A program made the translations under genes and the position numbers. The notes under the pieces are model-generated. The model saw nothing but the letters and a program-made list of their open reading frames with translations. It searched no databases and had not been told where the DNA came from. This document shows, piece by piece, positions 9,698 through 18,078 of a stretch of DNA of 64,000 bases; the stretch's first letter is position 1; each line of letters begins with the position of its first letter. This stretch comes from Rhizobiales bacterium UBA3584 (GTDB taxonomy: Bacteria; Pseudomonadota; Alphaproteobacteria; Rhizobiales; Devosiaceae), in contig DFMV01000010.1 of NCBI GenBank assembly GCA_002375765.1, positions 40,245-104,244 of the forward strand, in the 5' to 3' direction.

Positions 9698-10879
9698 ATG
9701 CCTTTGGCACTTTATGCCCTGACCGTCGGCGCTTTCGGCGTGGGCGTTACCGAATTTGTCATCATGGGCCTGCTTTTGGAGGTCAGCCGTGAATTGAACG
9801 TCACCATCGCGGCCGCGGGACTTCTGATCTCGGGCTATGCGCTTGGGGTTACCGTCGGCGCCCCGGTTCTGACCGTGCTCACGGCACGCTGGCCCCGCAA
9901 GCGCGTGCTGATCGGGCTGATGGTGATTTTCGTTGTCGGCAATGCCGCGTGCGCGCTCGCCCCCACCTATGGTTGGCTGATGGCGGCGCGGGTGCTGACG
10001 GCGCTGACCCACGGTACGTTCTTCGGGGTCGGCGCGGTGGTAGCCACAGGGCTTGTTTCCGAGGACAAGCGCGCGTCGGCCATTGCCATCATGTTCACTG
10101 GTCTAACGGTGGCGACAGTGCTGGGCGTGCCTTTCGGCACCTGGCTTGGCCAGCACTTTGGCTGGCGGGCAACCTTCTGGGCCGTCACGGGAGTCGGGCT
10201 TGTTGCTATCGTCGTCATGGCCTGGCTGGTGCCGGAAGACCGGACGCGGCCGCAAGCATCGGACTGGCGTGCAGATCTGCGCGCCATAGGCCGCCGCCCC
10301 GTGCTGCTTGGTCTTTTGACGACTGTGTTCGGGTATGCGGGCGTTTTTGCCGTCTTTACCTATATCGCGCCCTTGCTGACCGAGATTGGCGGGTTCGACG
10401 ACGGTGCCGTCTCCCCGATCCTGCTGGTGTTCGGAGGTGGTCTGTTCGCGGGAAATTTGCTGGGCGGCAGGCTGGCCGACCGTGGCCTTGTTCCCTCCAT
10501 ATTGGGAACGCTGGCGGCGCTCACTCTCGTCCTGGGTCTGATGACCTTCACATTGGGCAATCAAGTCACCGCCGTGGTTTTTACCGGCTTTCTTGGTGCG
10601 ACGGGCTTTGCCACGGTCGCACCCCTGCAGATGTGGGTGCTGTCAAAAGCCGAAGGGGCCGGACAGAGCCTCGCATCGAGCTTCAACATCGGTGCCTTCA
10701 ATCTCGGCAATGCTGTTGGTGCGTGGACTGGTGGCGTGGTTATCGATCACGGACCGGGGCTCGCCCTCGTGCCGGTCGTCGCCGCACTGTTTCCGCTTCT
10801 CGCCATAGCGATCGCGCTGATCGCCGTTCGTCCAGGCAGGCGGCCTTTGTCGACGCCCGCCTGCAACCCCATTCACTAA
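9698..10879 (+). CDS. MFS exporter (AraJ/sugar efflux-like, DHA1 family)
   Basis: Twelve-helix major facilitator superfamily transporter of 393 residues in the inner membrane. The N-terminal GVTEFVIMGLL and the loop 2-3 ARWPRKRVLIG fit the DHA1 drug or sugar efflux branch (AraJ, YdeA, PbuE-like). Family members export arabinose, purines or drugs; the substrate here cannot be told. It is divergent from the LysR gene and 11 bp ahead of an aldo/keto reductase with which it is probably co-transcribed. Confidence 0.88.
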   Translation: MPLALYALTVGAFGVGVTEFVIMGLLLEVSRELNVTIAAAGLLISGYALGVTVGAPVLTVLTARWPRKRVLIGLMVIFVVGNAACALAPTYGWLMAARVLTALTHGTFFGVGAVVATGLVSEDKRASAIAIMFTGLTVATVLGVPFGTWLGQHFGWRATFWAVTGVGLVAIVVMAWLVPEDRTRPQASDWRADLRAIGRRPVLLGLLTTVFGYAGVFAVFTYIAPLLTEIGGFDDGAVSPILLVFGGGLFAGNLLGGRLADRGLVPSILGTLAALTLVLGLMTFTLGNQVTAVVFTGFLGATGFATVAPLQMWVLSKAEGAGQSLASSFNIGAFNLGNAVGAWTGGVVIDHGPGLALVPVVAALFPLLAIAIALIAVRPGRRPLSTPACNPIH

Positions 10880-10890
10880 GGAGTACTTCC

Positions 10891-11925
10891 ATGGACTACA
10901 GACCGCTTGGCAAATCAGGCCTCAAGGTACCGGCTCTCAGCTTTGGTGCCGGCACGTTCGGTGGAACCGGCCCGCTTTTCGGCAATTGGGGCACTTCAGA
11001 CGCCACTGAGGCACGGCGACTCGTCGACATTTGCCTCGAGGCCGGTGTCAATCTGTTCGACACCGCCGATGTCTATTCAGACGGAGCCTCCGAGGAGGTG
11101 CTCGGCGAGGCTATCAGAGGCAAGCGCGACTCGGTACTGATCTCGACCAAGGCCAGCCTTCCGATGGGCGACGGCCCGAATGATGGCGGTTCGTCCCGTT
11201 TCCGGCTGATCGGGGCGGTCGAGGATGCGCTGCGCCGTCTTCAGACAGACTATATCGACGTCTTTCAGCTCCATGCGTTCGACGCGGGTACACCAATCGA
11301 GGAGGTGCTTTCAACGCTCGATATGCTGGTTCGGGCCGGTAAGGTCCGCTATGTCGGTGTCTCCAATTTCTCGGGCTGGCAGGTGATGAAGTCACTGGCC
11401 GTGGCCGACCGCCACGGTTGGCCGCGCTACGTCGCCAATCAGGTCTATTATTCGCTGGTCGGGCGCGACTATGAATGGGAATTGATGCCACTGGGCGAGG
11501 ATCAGGGCCTTGGGGCGCTGGTCTGGAGCCCGCTGGGCTGGGGCCGGCTGACAGGGAAGATCCGGCGCGGGACGCCTTTGCCGGAAAGCAGCCGGCTGCA
11601 TGAGACCGAAAGCTTTGGCCCGCCAGTGGATCAGGAGCTTCTCTATCGCGTGGTCGATACACTCGATGGGATAGCCGAGGAAACGGGCAAGACGGTTGCG
11701 CAGGTCGCGCTCAACTGGCTCCTGCAGCGCCCGACGGTGTCTTCAGTGATCATTGGCGCGCGCAATGAAGAGCAATTGCGCCAGAACCTGGGCTCTGTGG
11801 GCTGGAATCTGACGGTTGAACAGATTGCCAAGCTCGATGAGGCGAGCACGGTCAACGCGCCCTACCCCTATTTTCCCTATCGTCGACAGGACGGCTTTAA
11901 GCGTCTCAGTCCGCCGATGGTGTGA
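10891..11925 (+). CDS. Aldo/keto reductase
   Basis: NADPH-dependent oxidoreductase of 344 residues with a TIM-barrel fold. The catalytic tetrad is visible: Asp57 in FDTADVY, Tyr62, Lys87 in ISTKAS and His128 in QLHAF. The cofactor end has SSVIIGARNEEQLRQNL. The frame is open upstream into the MFS gene, but the ATG at 10891 is preceded by AAGGAG and begins MDYRPLGKSGLKV, the standard family start. Substrate unknown; the operon with an exporter suggests carbonyl detoxification or sugar metabolism. Confidence 0.92.
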   Translation: MDYRPLGKSGLKVPALSFGAGTFGGTGPLFGNWGTSDATEARRLVDICLEAGVNLFDTADVYSDGASEEVLGEAIRGKRDSVLISTKASLPMGDGPNDGGSSRFRLIGAVEDALRRLQTDYIDVFQLHAFDAGTPIEEVLSTLDMLVRAGKVRYVGVSNFSGWQVMKSLAVADRHGWPRYVANQVYYSLVGRDYEWELMPLGEDQGLGALVWSPLGWGRLTGKIRRGTPLPESSRLHETESFGPPVDQELLYRVVDTLDGIAEETGKTVAQVALNWLLQRPTVSSVIIGARNEEQLRQNLGSVGWNLTVEQIAKLDEASTVNAPYPYFPYRRQDGFKRLSPPMV

Positions 11926-11947
11926 GGTGACACCGGCTGTATCTGTC

Positions 11948-12634
11948 TCAGTAGAGCGTAAAGATCACAACCGAGGCAATCACGTTCCAGCCGACATGCG
12001 CGGCGATCGGGGCGGCGAGGCGCCCCTTTCGCCACCAGTAGAGAAGGCTCAACAGGAGGCCGCCGTAAAATCCCGTGTCAATGATGCCCGCCCAGCCCTG
12101 GTAGCCGTGGCTGAGGGCGAACAGCACGACAACAACGACCGTAGCAAGGATACATGCCGCTTTCCCGCCACCAAAAACCGAGGCTACACCACCCAGCAGC
12201 AGTCCGCGGAACAGCAGCTCTTCACTTGTCGAGCCCAGCAAGGCCAGGATCAGCATGCCGACCAGGCCCGTAGGCGCTTCCCCCATCTGCGCCGCATTGG
12301 CGATGATGTCGGTTCGCTCGGCCCCGCCTGTGGCCGGAATGATCACCAAAAACTGCAAGATGGCAAAGAGGACGGCAATTGTCAGACCGGCGATTACGTC
12401 TGGTCCGATGCGATGAATTGTCCAGCCAACATCGGCGGGACGCAATCGGGCGAAGCGAAGCGCCAAAACAATGGCGCCACCACCCAGCACAAACTCCGCC
12501 GCTCCGAGAAAGGCAAAACGGGCGCCAGTCGATAGTTCCAAGATATTGACGAGGACATAATCGGACGCGATCACTATCGCGTACCAGGCGACAAGCCCAA
12601 ACAAAAGCGCGGCGATCTGGCGGACAATCAACAT
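11948..12634 (-). CDS. CPBP family intramembrane glutamic endopeptidase
   Basis: Multi-pass membrane protease (Abi/CAAX-protease family). The 228-residue form from ATG 12634 has the family motifs: STSEELLFRGLLLG (EExxxR), FALSHGYQGW and AAHVGWNVIASVV (HxxxN). At least six hydrophobic segments are present. A TTG start at 12673, preceded by GGGGAAAGGG, would add 13 polar residues; I prefer the ATG because it opens directly on the first membrane segment. The physiological substrate is unknown. It ends 23 bp from the converging reductase gene. Confidence 0.85.
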   Translation of the reverse strand: MLIVRQIAALLFGLVAWYAIVIASDYVLVNILELSTGARFAFLGAAEFVLGGGAIVLALRFARLRPADVGWTIHRIGPDVIAGLTIAVLFAILQFLVIIPATGGAERTDIIANAAQMGEAPTGLVGMLILALLGSTSEELLFRGLLLGGVASVFGGGKAACILATVVVVVLFALSHGYQGWAGIIDTGFYGGLLLSLLYWWRKGRLAAPIAAHVGWNVIASVVIFTLY

Positions 12635-12735
12635 GGCGGCGCTTGTTTGAGCATGGTGGCCCAAAGTTCGCAACCCTTTCCCCTGTCTGAAGAAATTCTT
12701 CTCTGGGGTGGAACTCGAGCGCGCATTTTTCTGCT

Positions 12736-12825
12736 TGGCGGGTGGGGGGAGATTCGAACTCCCGAGACGCTCTCACGCCCGCCGGTTTTCAAGACCGGTG
12801 CAATCAACCACTCTGCCACCCACCC
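12736..12825 (-). tRNA. tRNA-Ser (anticodon TGA)
   Basis: Read on the minus strand, the acceptor arms GGGTGGG and CCCACCC pair fully, the anticodon stem CCGGT/ACCGG encloses CTTGAAA with anticodon TGA, and the T arm GGGAG-TTCGAAT-CTCCC is intact. A long variable arm follows the anticodon stem, as expected for a class II tRNA. CCA is encoded (12736-12738). The 90-nt length is right for tRNA-Ser. It is not flanked by an integrase or a visible attachment-site repeat. Confidence 0.95.
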
Positions 12826-12870
12826 GTTGAGCCGCAAGCCCTAGCAAGGGCTGGTCGATTGATTTGCGGT

Positions 12871-13794
12871 TTACCGGTTCGGCGCGGGGCTGTCCAGAGG
12901 ATCGGGCACTGTTATGGGCGGTTTGCGGCGAGGGCGGGAGATCATGTCCTTGGAGGCAAGAACGGCGCCGCCGGTGATAAGCAGGCAAGCAATAGCGATG
13001 GGGGTGGTCAGGGCCCCTATCCCGAACAGGATCAGGAGCAAGGTCGAAAGGAGCGGTGCGGCATAGCTGGCGGCGCCCAAAACCTGAATATTGCCGTGCT
13101 TGACGCCATAGTCCCACACAAAAAACGCTCCGCCCACCGGCATGAGTCCCATGCCGAGCACGGCCAGCCACTGCATCGCGTCGGCGGGCATCACCGTTTG
13201 CTCGAGCGCAAGATGGCACGCCAGAGAAAGCACGGCAGCGGCGGCGCAGTACCAGGTGACCATACGGGTGGGGACCTGAGCGAAACGGCGCGAGATGAGC
13301 GAATAGCCGGCCCAGGTGACCGCCGACAAAATGCTGATGAGATAGCCGAACAGGTATTCGACCTCGAAGGCAAAGCGACCGCCGTCGGAAACGATAAGCA
13401 CGGTTCCCGCCAATCCGAGCAAGGCACCGGTCACATGGTGCCAGCGCAGGCCCTCGCCCGGCATCAGCGCCGAACCGAGCACGATCAGCAGCGGCCAGAG
13501 GTAGTTTATGAGATTGGCCTCAATGACCGGGGCGTTCCGGACGGCGGTAAAATACAGGAAGTGGAAACCGAACAGCCCCAGTACGCCAACGACCCACGCC
13601 ATGGGCGGAACTTTGACGGCGGGCGCCTGAGACTTGCCGCGGCGTCCGGTTGCCACAAGGCCGACAAGCGTCGCCACGGCGAAGGAGAAGGCACACAAAA
13701 GGAACGGCGGGACCTCGCCCGACAGGCTCGAGAACAGCGCCAGGAGCGACCACATAAGGATCGCCGAAAATCCGATCAGCGTTGCACGAACCAC
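12871..13794 (-). CDS. DMT superfamily exporter (EamA, YddG-like)
   Basis: Ten-helix drug/metabolite transporter of 307 residues made of two EamA repeats. NLINYLWPLLIVLGSALMPG in the first repeat and VWDYGVKHGNIQVLGAASYA in the second resemble YddG-type aromatic amino acid exporters, but the substrate is inferred only from general likeness. A short proline- and arginine-rich cytoplasmic tail ends the protein. It sits between tRNA-Ser and the quinone oxidoreductase gene. Confidence 0.86.
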   Translation of the reverse strand: MVRATLIGFSAILMWSLLALFSSLSGEVPPFLLCAFSFAVATLVGLVATGRRGKSQAPAVKVPPMAWVVGVLGLFGFHFLYFTAVRNAPVIEANLINYLWPLLIVLGSALMPGEGLRWHHVTGALLGLAGTVLIVSDGGRFAFEVEYLFGYLISILSAVTWAGYSLISRRFAQVPTRMVTWYCAAAAVLSLACHLALEQTVMPADAMQWLAVLGMGLMPVGGAFFVWDYGVKHGNIQVLGAASYAAPLLSTLLLILFGIGALTTPIAIACLLITGGAVLASKDMISRPRRKPPITVPDPLDSPAPNR

Positions 13795-13863
13795 TGTTTT
13801 TTCCTTCGCCCCTGTTGGGTGGACAGAAGCCGTATCACGACCTTTGCACCAGCAATAGGGGTT

Positions 13864-14832
13864 TTAGGGCAACAGAATGGTCGAACCGACGGTCTGGCGC
13901 CCCTCGAGCGCGCGGTGAGCGTCGGCGGCTTCCGACAGGGCGAAGCGCTGGCCGATATGGGGTTTTACAGCGCCCGATTCGACCGCGGCAAACAGTGCCT
14001 TGGCGCCGGCAAGCAGCGCGGGACGCTCGGCGAAGTAGTGAGCACCCGTCGGGCGCGTGACAAACAGCGAGCCCTTGCGGGCCAGGATCCCCAGATCGGG
14101 GACGGATACCGGGCCGGTGGCGTTGCCATAGCTGACCATGAGGCCCATTGGCCGCAGGCAATCGAGCGATTTTTCGAAGGTGGCCTGCCCTACCCCGTCA
14201 TAGACCACGTCAACGCCCTTGCCGTTGGTCAATTCGCGAACCCGTAGGGCGAAGTCTTCCTCGGAATAATTGATGACCTCGTCGCAGCCATTGGCCTTTG
14301 CAAGCGCCACCTTATCGGGATTGCCGGCGGTGCCGATGACGCGGGCGCCGATGGACTTTGCCCACTGGCAAGCGATGAGGCCCATGCCGCCGGCGGCGGC
14401 CTGGAACAGGATGGTTTCGCCCGAGCGCACGGGCCAAGTGAGAAACAACAAATAGTAGGCCGTAAGGCCCTTTAGCATGATGGCGGCAGCGGTTTCGTAA
14501 TCGATCGAATCGGGCAGCAGGACGGCCTTTGCCGCCGGCATGATGCGCTCCTGGGCGTACGAGCCGATGGTGCCCTGATAGGCGATGCGGTCGCCTGGCT
14601 TGAAACCTGTAACGCCGGCACCGACCGAAATCACTTCGCCAGCGCCTTCGGAGCCGGGGATCAAGGGCAGCGGATTGGGGTAGAGACCGGTGCGGTGATA
14701 GGTGTCGATGAAATTGACCCCGATGGCGTGATGACGAACGCGAATTTCGCCGGACCCGGGTTCCCCGATCTCGACATCACGGAAATCGAGGGCCTCGGGG
14801 CCACCATACTGGTCAACGACAATGGCTTTCAT
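13864..14832 (-). CDS. qor: Quinone oxidoreductase, zinc-free MDR family
   Basis: NADPH-dependent medium-chain reductase that reduces quinones in one-electron or two-electron steps. The 322-residue product opens with AIVVDQYGGPEALDF, has the quinone oxidoreductase signature around ILFQAAAGGMGLIACQWAKS, which also holds the nucleotide-binding glycines, and lacks the zinc-binding cysteines of alcohol dehydrogenases. Length fits QorA. It lies 8 bp downstream of the TerC-family gene on the opposite side of its stop, on the same strand. Confidence 0.92.
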   Translation of the reverse strand: MKAIVVDQYGGPEALDFRDVEIGEPGSGEIRVRHHAIGVNFIDTYHRTGLYPNPLPLIPGSEGAGEVISVGAGVTGFKPGDRIAYQGTIGSYAQERIMPAAKAVLLPDSIDYETAAAIMLKGLTAYYLLFLTWPVRSGETILFQAAAGGMGLIACQWAKSIGARVIGTAGNPDKVALAKANGCDEVINYSEEDFALRVRELTNGKGVDVVYDGVGQATFEKSLDCLRPMGLMVSYGNATGPVSVPDLGILARKGSLFVTRPTGAHYFAERPALLAGAKALFAAVESGAVKPHIGQRFALSEAADAHRALEGRQTVGSTILLP

Positions 14833-14840
14833 ATTCCTGC

Positions 14841-15875
14841 CTATTCTCTTCTTCTGGCCGTGCGCAGCCTTTGGGGGCGGCGCCGGAGGAGGACGGGTTT
14901 TTTCCGGCGGGACTTTTGCACAGCGGTATCGTCTTCGCCAAGGGGCGGTTCGTCGCTGTCTGGGGATTCATCTTCCAATGTCTCTTCGGGTGTTTCCGGC
15001 TTCTCCTCGGATATAGGCTCCGTCGCGGCAGGCTCGGGCTCATCAATGGAGACCTCAGGAACCAGCGTTTCTGGTTCGAGGCTCGGTTCGGTGCGGTCGA
15101 TAAAGGGCGTGGCAGCTGCCGGCGGGGCGGCGTGCGCCGACGGCTCAAGCTTTTGTGCCGCCTGCGGACGATGGATGAATTTGGAGAACACCAGAACCGT
15201 GACGCCGATGCCCACGGCGATATGGAGATATTCGCGCAGGACAGGCATGCCCAGGCCTTCGGCGATCAGCACGGTGCCCACGACGAACACAATGCCCAGC
15301 GCCACGGCTCTTATCGCCGGGTGGCGGGTGATAAACCCCGCGATGGAGGCAGCCGCAAGGAACAAGAGGGCGCTAGCCACAATGATGGCGATGACCATAG
15401 CCTGGACGTAGGCCGTCATTCCGACGGCGAGGATAATCGAATCGACCGAAAAGATGACGCTGAGCGCGACGAGTTGGCCAATGGCCAGGGAGGGGCGTTC
15501 TGATAGGCCGGCGTCGGGCTGTTCGTCGGGAGCCAAACCGGGCTCGACCAGTAGATGGAGCTCGGTAACGGCCTTGTAGACAAGAAACAGGCCGCCGCCG
15601 AAAAGGACGACCTGACCCCAAGTGGGAGACCAGCCGGCCAAGGTGAAGGCGGCCCGGTCAAGGCCGAGGAGCCAGAGGACAATGGCCAGAAGAGCCAATC
15701 GGACGATCGTGGCGAAGGCGGCGCCGAAAAGGGCTGCGCGCCGACGCTGCTCTTCGGGCAACATAGCGATGCGGTTAGCGGTCAGATTGGCGTTTTCGGT
15801 CCCGAGCACCACTTCGATGCCAATCAGGAGGATAAGGCTGGCCCAGAAGGCCGGTTCGACGACGAAATCCAGCAT
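14841..15875 (-). CDS. TerC family integral membrane protein with long C-terminal tail
   Basis: Membrane protein of 344 residues with seven to eight hydrophobic segments in residues 8-232. TerC landmarks are LEIVLG-like IEVVLGTENAN, LFGGGLFLVYKAVTELH and FSVDSIILAVGMTAYV. The usual Asp-Asn of helix 1 is Glu27-Asn28 here; Asp145-Ser146 is intact. Family members are linked to metal-ion homeostasis or metalation of exported enzymes. Residues 236-344 form a Pro/Glu-rich acidic tail ending in a strongly basic stretch, absent from typical TerC. The ATG at 15875 is chosen because GAGGG stands 6 bases upstream. Confidence 0.84.
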   Translation of the reverse strand: MLDFVVEPAFWASLILLIGIEVVLGTENANLTANRIAMLPEEQRRRAALFGAAFATIVRLALLAIVLWLLGLDRAAFTLAGWSPTWGQVVLFGGGLFLVYKAVTELHLLVEPGLAPDEQPDAGLSERPSLAIGQLVALSVIFSVDSIILAVGMTAYVQAMVIAIIVASALLFLAAASIAGFITRHPAIRAVALGIVFVVGTVLIAEGLGMPVLREYLHIAVGIGVTVLVFSKFIHRPQAAQKLEPSAHAAPPAAATPFIDRTEPSLEPETLVPEVSIDEPEPAATEPISEEKPETPEETLEDESPDSDEPPLGEDDTAVQKSRRKKPVLLRRRPQRLRTARRRE

Positions 15876-16055
15876 TTTTGCCCTCAGCGGTTGGGACATG
15901 GACACTCTTGGGGCCCATGGCAAGATCGGCGACCGCCCCGGCGCGCGAAGTGGGCACATTTGCGGGCAACAACGGCAATAAAGCGGCAGACCGTTTCTCG
16001 CCGCTTGCGAGGGCGGCCATGGCGGCCTACATCTTGAGTAATCATCGAGGTGAGC

Positions 16056-17210
16056 ATGGCCAATCACACGCAGATCGCCGTCATCGGTGGCGGGCTCGTC
16101 GGCAAGGCAACGGCGGTTGCTGCTGCCAATGCCGGGTTTTCGACACTTCACGTGGCACCCGAGGCGCCGGTGGATCGGCGGACGTCGGCGCTGATGGGGC
16201 CGTCGGTCGACTATATGACGGACGCGGGGCTGATCGGCGATCCTGAAACGCTCGGTGTCGCCCTCACCCGCATCCGAATCATCGATGCGACCAAACGGCT
16301 TTTGCGCGCTCCGGAGACGGTGTTCAGTGCATCGGAATTCGGGTATCGCGCCTTTGGCTGGAATTTTGCCAATGCGCGGCTTGGCGAGAGTTTTTCGCAG
16401 GCGGGGCTCGTCAATAAAAACCTAGCGCTTCGCGCGGCGACGCTCAAATCGGCCAGGAGGGTCGATGGCAACTGGCATCTCGAACTCGATGATGGCGACA
16501 CGCTGACGGTGGATCTGCTGGTGGGCGCCGATGGCAAGGGATCGAGCGTGCGCAAGGCTGCCGGAATTGCTGTAAAGGAGCGCAAATTCGATCAGGCGGC
16601 GCTGGTGTGCGATCTGGAGCTGGGTCGGGGGCTCGACGGGGAGTCGGTGGAATTTCACTATCCCAACGGGCCGTTCACGCTGGTTCCGGCTGGTGGCAAT
16701 CGCGCCAATCTGGTGTGGATCGACAGGCTGGACACGCTTGAGGATGCTCGAAGCGAGCCGGGGCGTTTCGTTTCAACGCTCAACGAAAAATCGCGGCACC
16801 TTTTTGGCGCCATCGAGGTGGCCAGTCCCAATTTCGTATTCCCGCTGTCTGTTCTGTCGGTGGATGTGGCGGGCAAAGATGCCGCGGTGCTGGTAGGAGA
16901 ATCGGCGCACGCGTTTCCGCCTATCGGCGCGCAGGGGCTCAATCTGGGTCTTCGGGATGTCGCCAGTCTCAACGCATGCCTGAAGGCAGCCAATCCTGGA
17001 TCGTATGGCTGGGCCGATGCCGTTGCACGCAGTTATGGCGTGGCGCGGCGGACCGACCTGATGCGAACCGGGGCTTTCGTGGATGGGCTGTTTACGTCCC
17101 TGCTCTCACCGCATATTCCCGCGCAGGCCTTGCGGAGCGTCGGGCTTTGGGGGCTCAAGACATTCCCCATGTTGCGAAAGCACGCAATTTCCTTCGGCAT
17201 GGGCAAATAA
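16056..17210 (+). CDS. UbiH-type FAD-dependent ubiquinone biosynthesis hydroxylase
   Basis: Flavoprotein monooxygenase of 384 residues. It has the FAD-binding GGGLVGKA near residues 11-18, the DG motif ADGKGSSVR, and the second FAD motif LVGESAHAFPPIGAQGLNLGLRD. The last form is typical of the UbiH/COQ6 branch in alphaproteobacteria, which hydroxylates the ubiquinone ring. Which ring position it modifies cannot be told. The ATG at 16056 follows GAGGTGA; an in-frame GTG at 16050 is less likely. A strong terminator follows the stop immediately. Confidence 0.85.
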   Translation: MANHTQIAVIGGGLVGKATAVAAANAGFSTLHVAPEAPVDRRTSALMGPSVDYMTDAGLIGDPETLGVALTRIRIIDATKRLLRAPETVFSASEFGYRAFGWNFANARLGESFSQAGLVNKNLALRAATLKSARRVDGNWHLELDDGDTLTVDLLVGADGKGSSVRKAAGIAVKERKFDQAALVCDLELGRGLDGESVEFHYPNGPFTLVPAGGNRANLVWIDRLDTLEDARSEPGRFVSTLNEKSRHLFGAIEVASPNFVFPLSVLSVDVAGKDAAVLVGESAHAFPPIGAQGLNLGLRDVASLNACLKAANPGSYGWADAVARSYGVARRTDLMRTGAFVDGLFTSLLSPHIPAQALRSVGLWGLKTFPMLRKHAISFGMGK

Positions 17211-17238
17211 AAAAGGCGGACCGAATGGTCCGCCTTTT
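17211..17238. terminator. Bidirectional rho-independent terminator
   Basis: A perfect 12-bp stem (AAAAGGCGGACC and its complement) with a 4-base GAAT loop lies just after the UbiH-type gene stop, with T-rich flanks on both strands. It serves the plus-strand hydroxylase gene and the minus-strand ialB gene, which converge here. Confidence 0.88.
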
Positions 17239-17261
17239 CGATATGGGAGTTCGGCAGCGCC

Positions 17262-17939
17262 TTATTGGGCGGCCGGCGCCTCTTCGGTGGCAGGGGCAGC
17301 CTCGCCCCCTTCCATTTCCTCGCGAAGCTGGTTGGCGCGGTCCTGCAGGACCTGCTCAAGAACGTTTTCGGTCGAATTGGCCTGGTTGAGCTCTTCGATC
17401 GAAATGCCTTCAGGGTTGTCATAAACCGCGGTGAACCCGGCGAGGTTGATATCGATGGTGATATCTTCGTTCTGGCGGTTCTTGGCGGTCAGGGTGAGGG
17501 TGCTGCCGCGCTTGAGGCTCTGGATGTAGGATTCGTTGATGACCAGCTGAGCCGAACAGGCCTGGGGGTCGCACAGCATGTAGGGTACGCGCACGGGCTT
17601 GCCGCTGTCGATCTGCCATGTAAGGCCAAAGGGCAGCAGCACGCCGATCGGCACCGAGGCGACCGCAAGGAGACGGCTTTCCTGGCTGGGATCGTCGCGC
17701 AGAAGGAACGAGCCGGTGAATACGCCGGTGTTGCTGACCACCTGGCGCATGATGCACGCTTGGCTGCCGTCGTCGAGATCGCTACAGACCTTGAGCCAAT
17801 TGTTCTCGGCCGGGCCGTCGGATGCTTCGGCCTGGTCGATCATTCCCGCGTCTGCGGACTGCGCATGGACAGCACCAGCCATTGAAAAGGCCAGTCCCGT
17901 GGCAACAGCGCCGGCAAGTATCGCGTTTTTGAGTTTCAT
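17262..17939 (-). CDS. Invasion-associated locus B (IalB) family periplasmic protein
   Basis: Secreted protein of 225 residues with a signal peptide cleaved after AHA at about residue 26. The mature domain has the four Cys typical of the family (CSDLDDGSQAC and LCDPQAC), WLKVCSDL near its start and the ISLKGF-like region INLAGFTAVYD. It ends in an acidic Ala/Glu tail. Despite the name, most IalB proteins in free-living alphaproteobacteria have no known invasion role. The start at 17939 is chosen because AGGA lies 6 bases upstream; the ATG at 17945 sits directly on it. Confidence 0.88.
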   Translation of the reverse strand: MKLKNAILAGAVATGLAFSMAGAVHAQSADAGMIDQAEASDGPAENNWLKVCSDLDDGSQACIMRQVVSNTGVFTGSFLLRDDPSQESRLLAVASVPIGVLLPFGLTWQIDSGKPVRVPYMLCDPQACSAQLVINESYIQSLKRGSTLTLTAKNRQNEDITIDINLAGFTAVYDNPEGISIEELNQANSTENVLEQVLQDRANQLREEMEGGEAAPATEEAPAAQ

Positions 17940-18078
17940 GGACATTCCTGTTGCTCTGGGCAGGTGGACCCCGCCGGAATCATAAGGTTCAAATACGTTC
18001 AAGAGCGGCGAAATCGGGCAATAGCATGACGTTGGTGCACTGCCAATGCGCTTGGGCCGCTCGTGTTGCTCAAAGACG

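Noticed and set aside
9949..11925. A 658-codon frame that would fuse a novel domain to the aldo/keto reductase
   Set aside because: The upstream half is an out-of-frame reading of the MFS exporter gene. The reductase has its own AAGGAG site and standard N terminus at 10891.
12736..12825. tRNA-Ser as an attachment site of an integrated element
   Set aside because: No integrase, no repeated tRNA 3' end and no change in gene content or composition were seen on either side.
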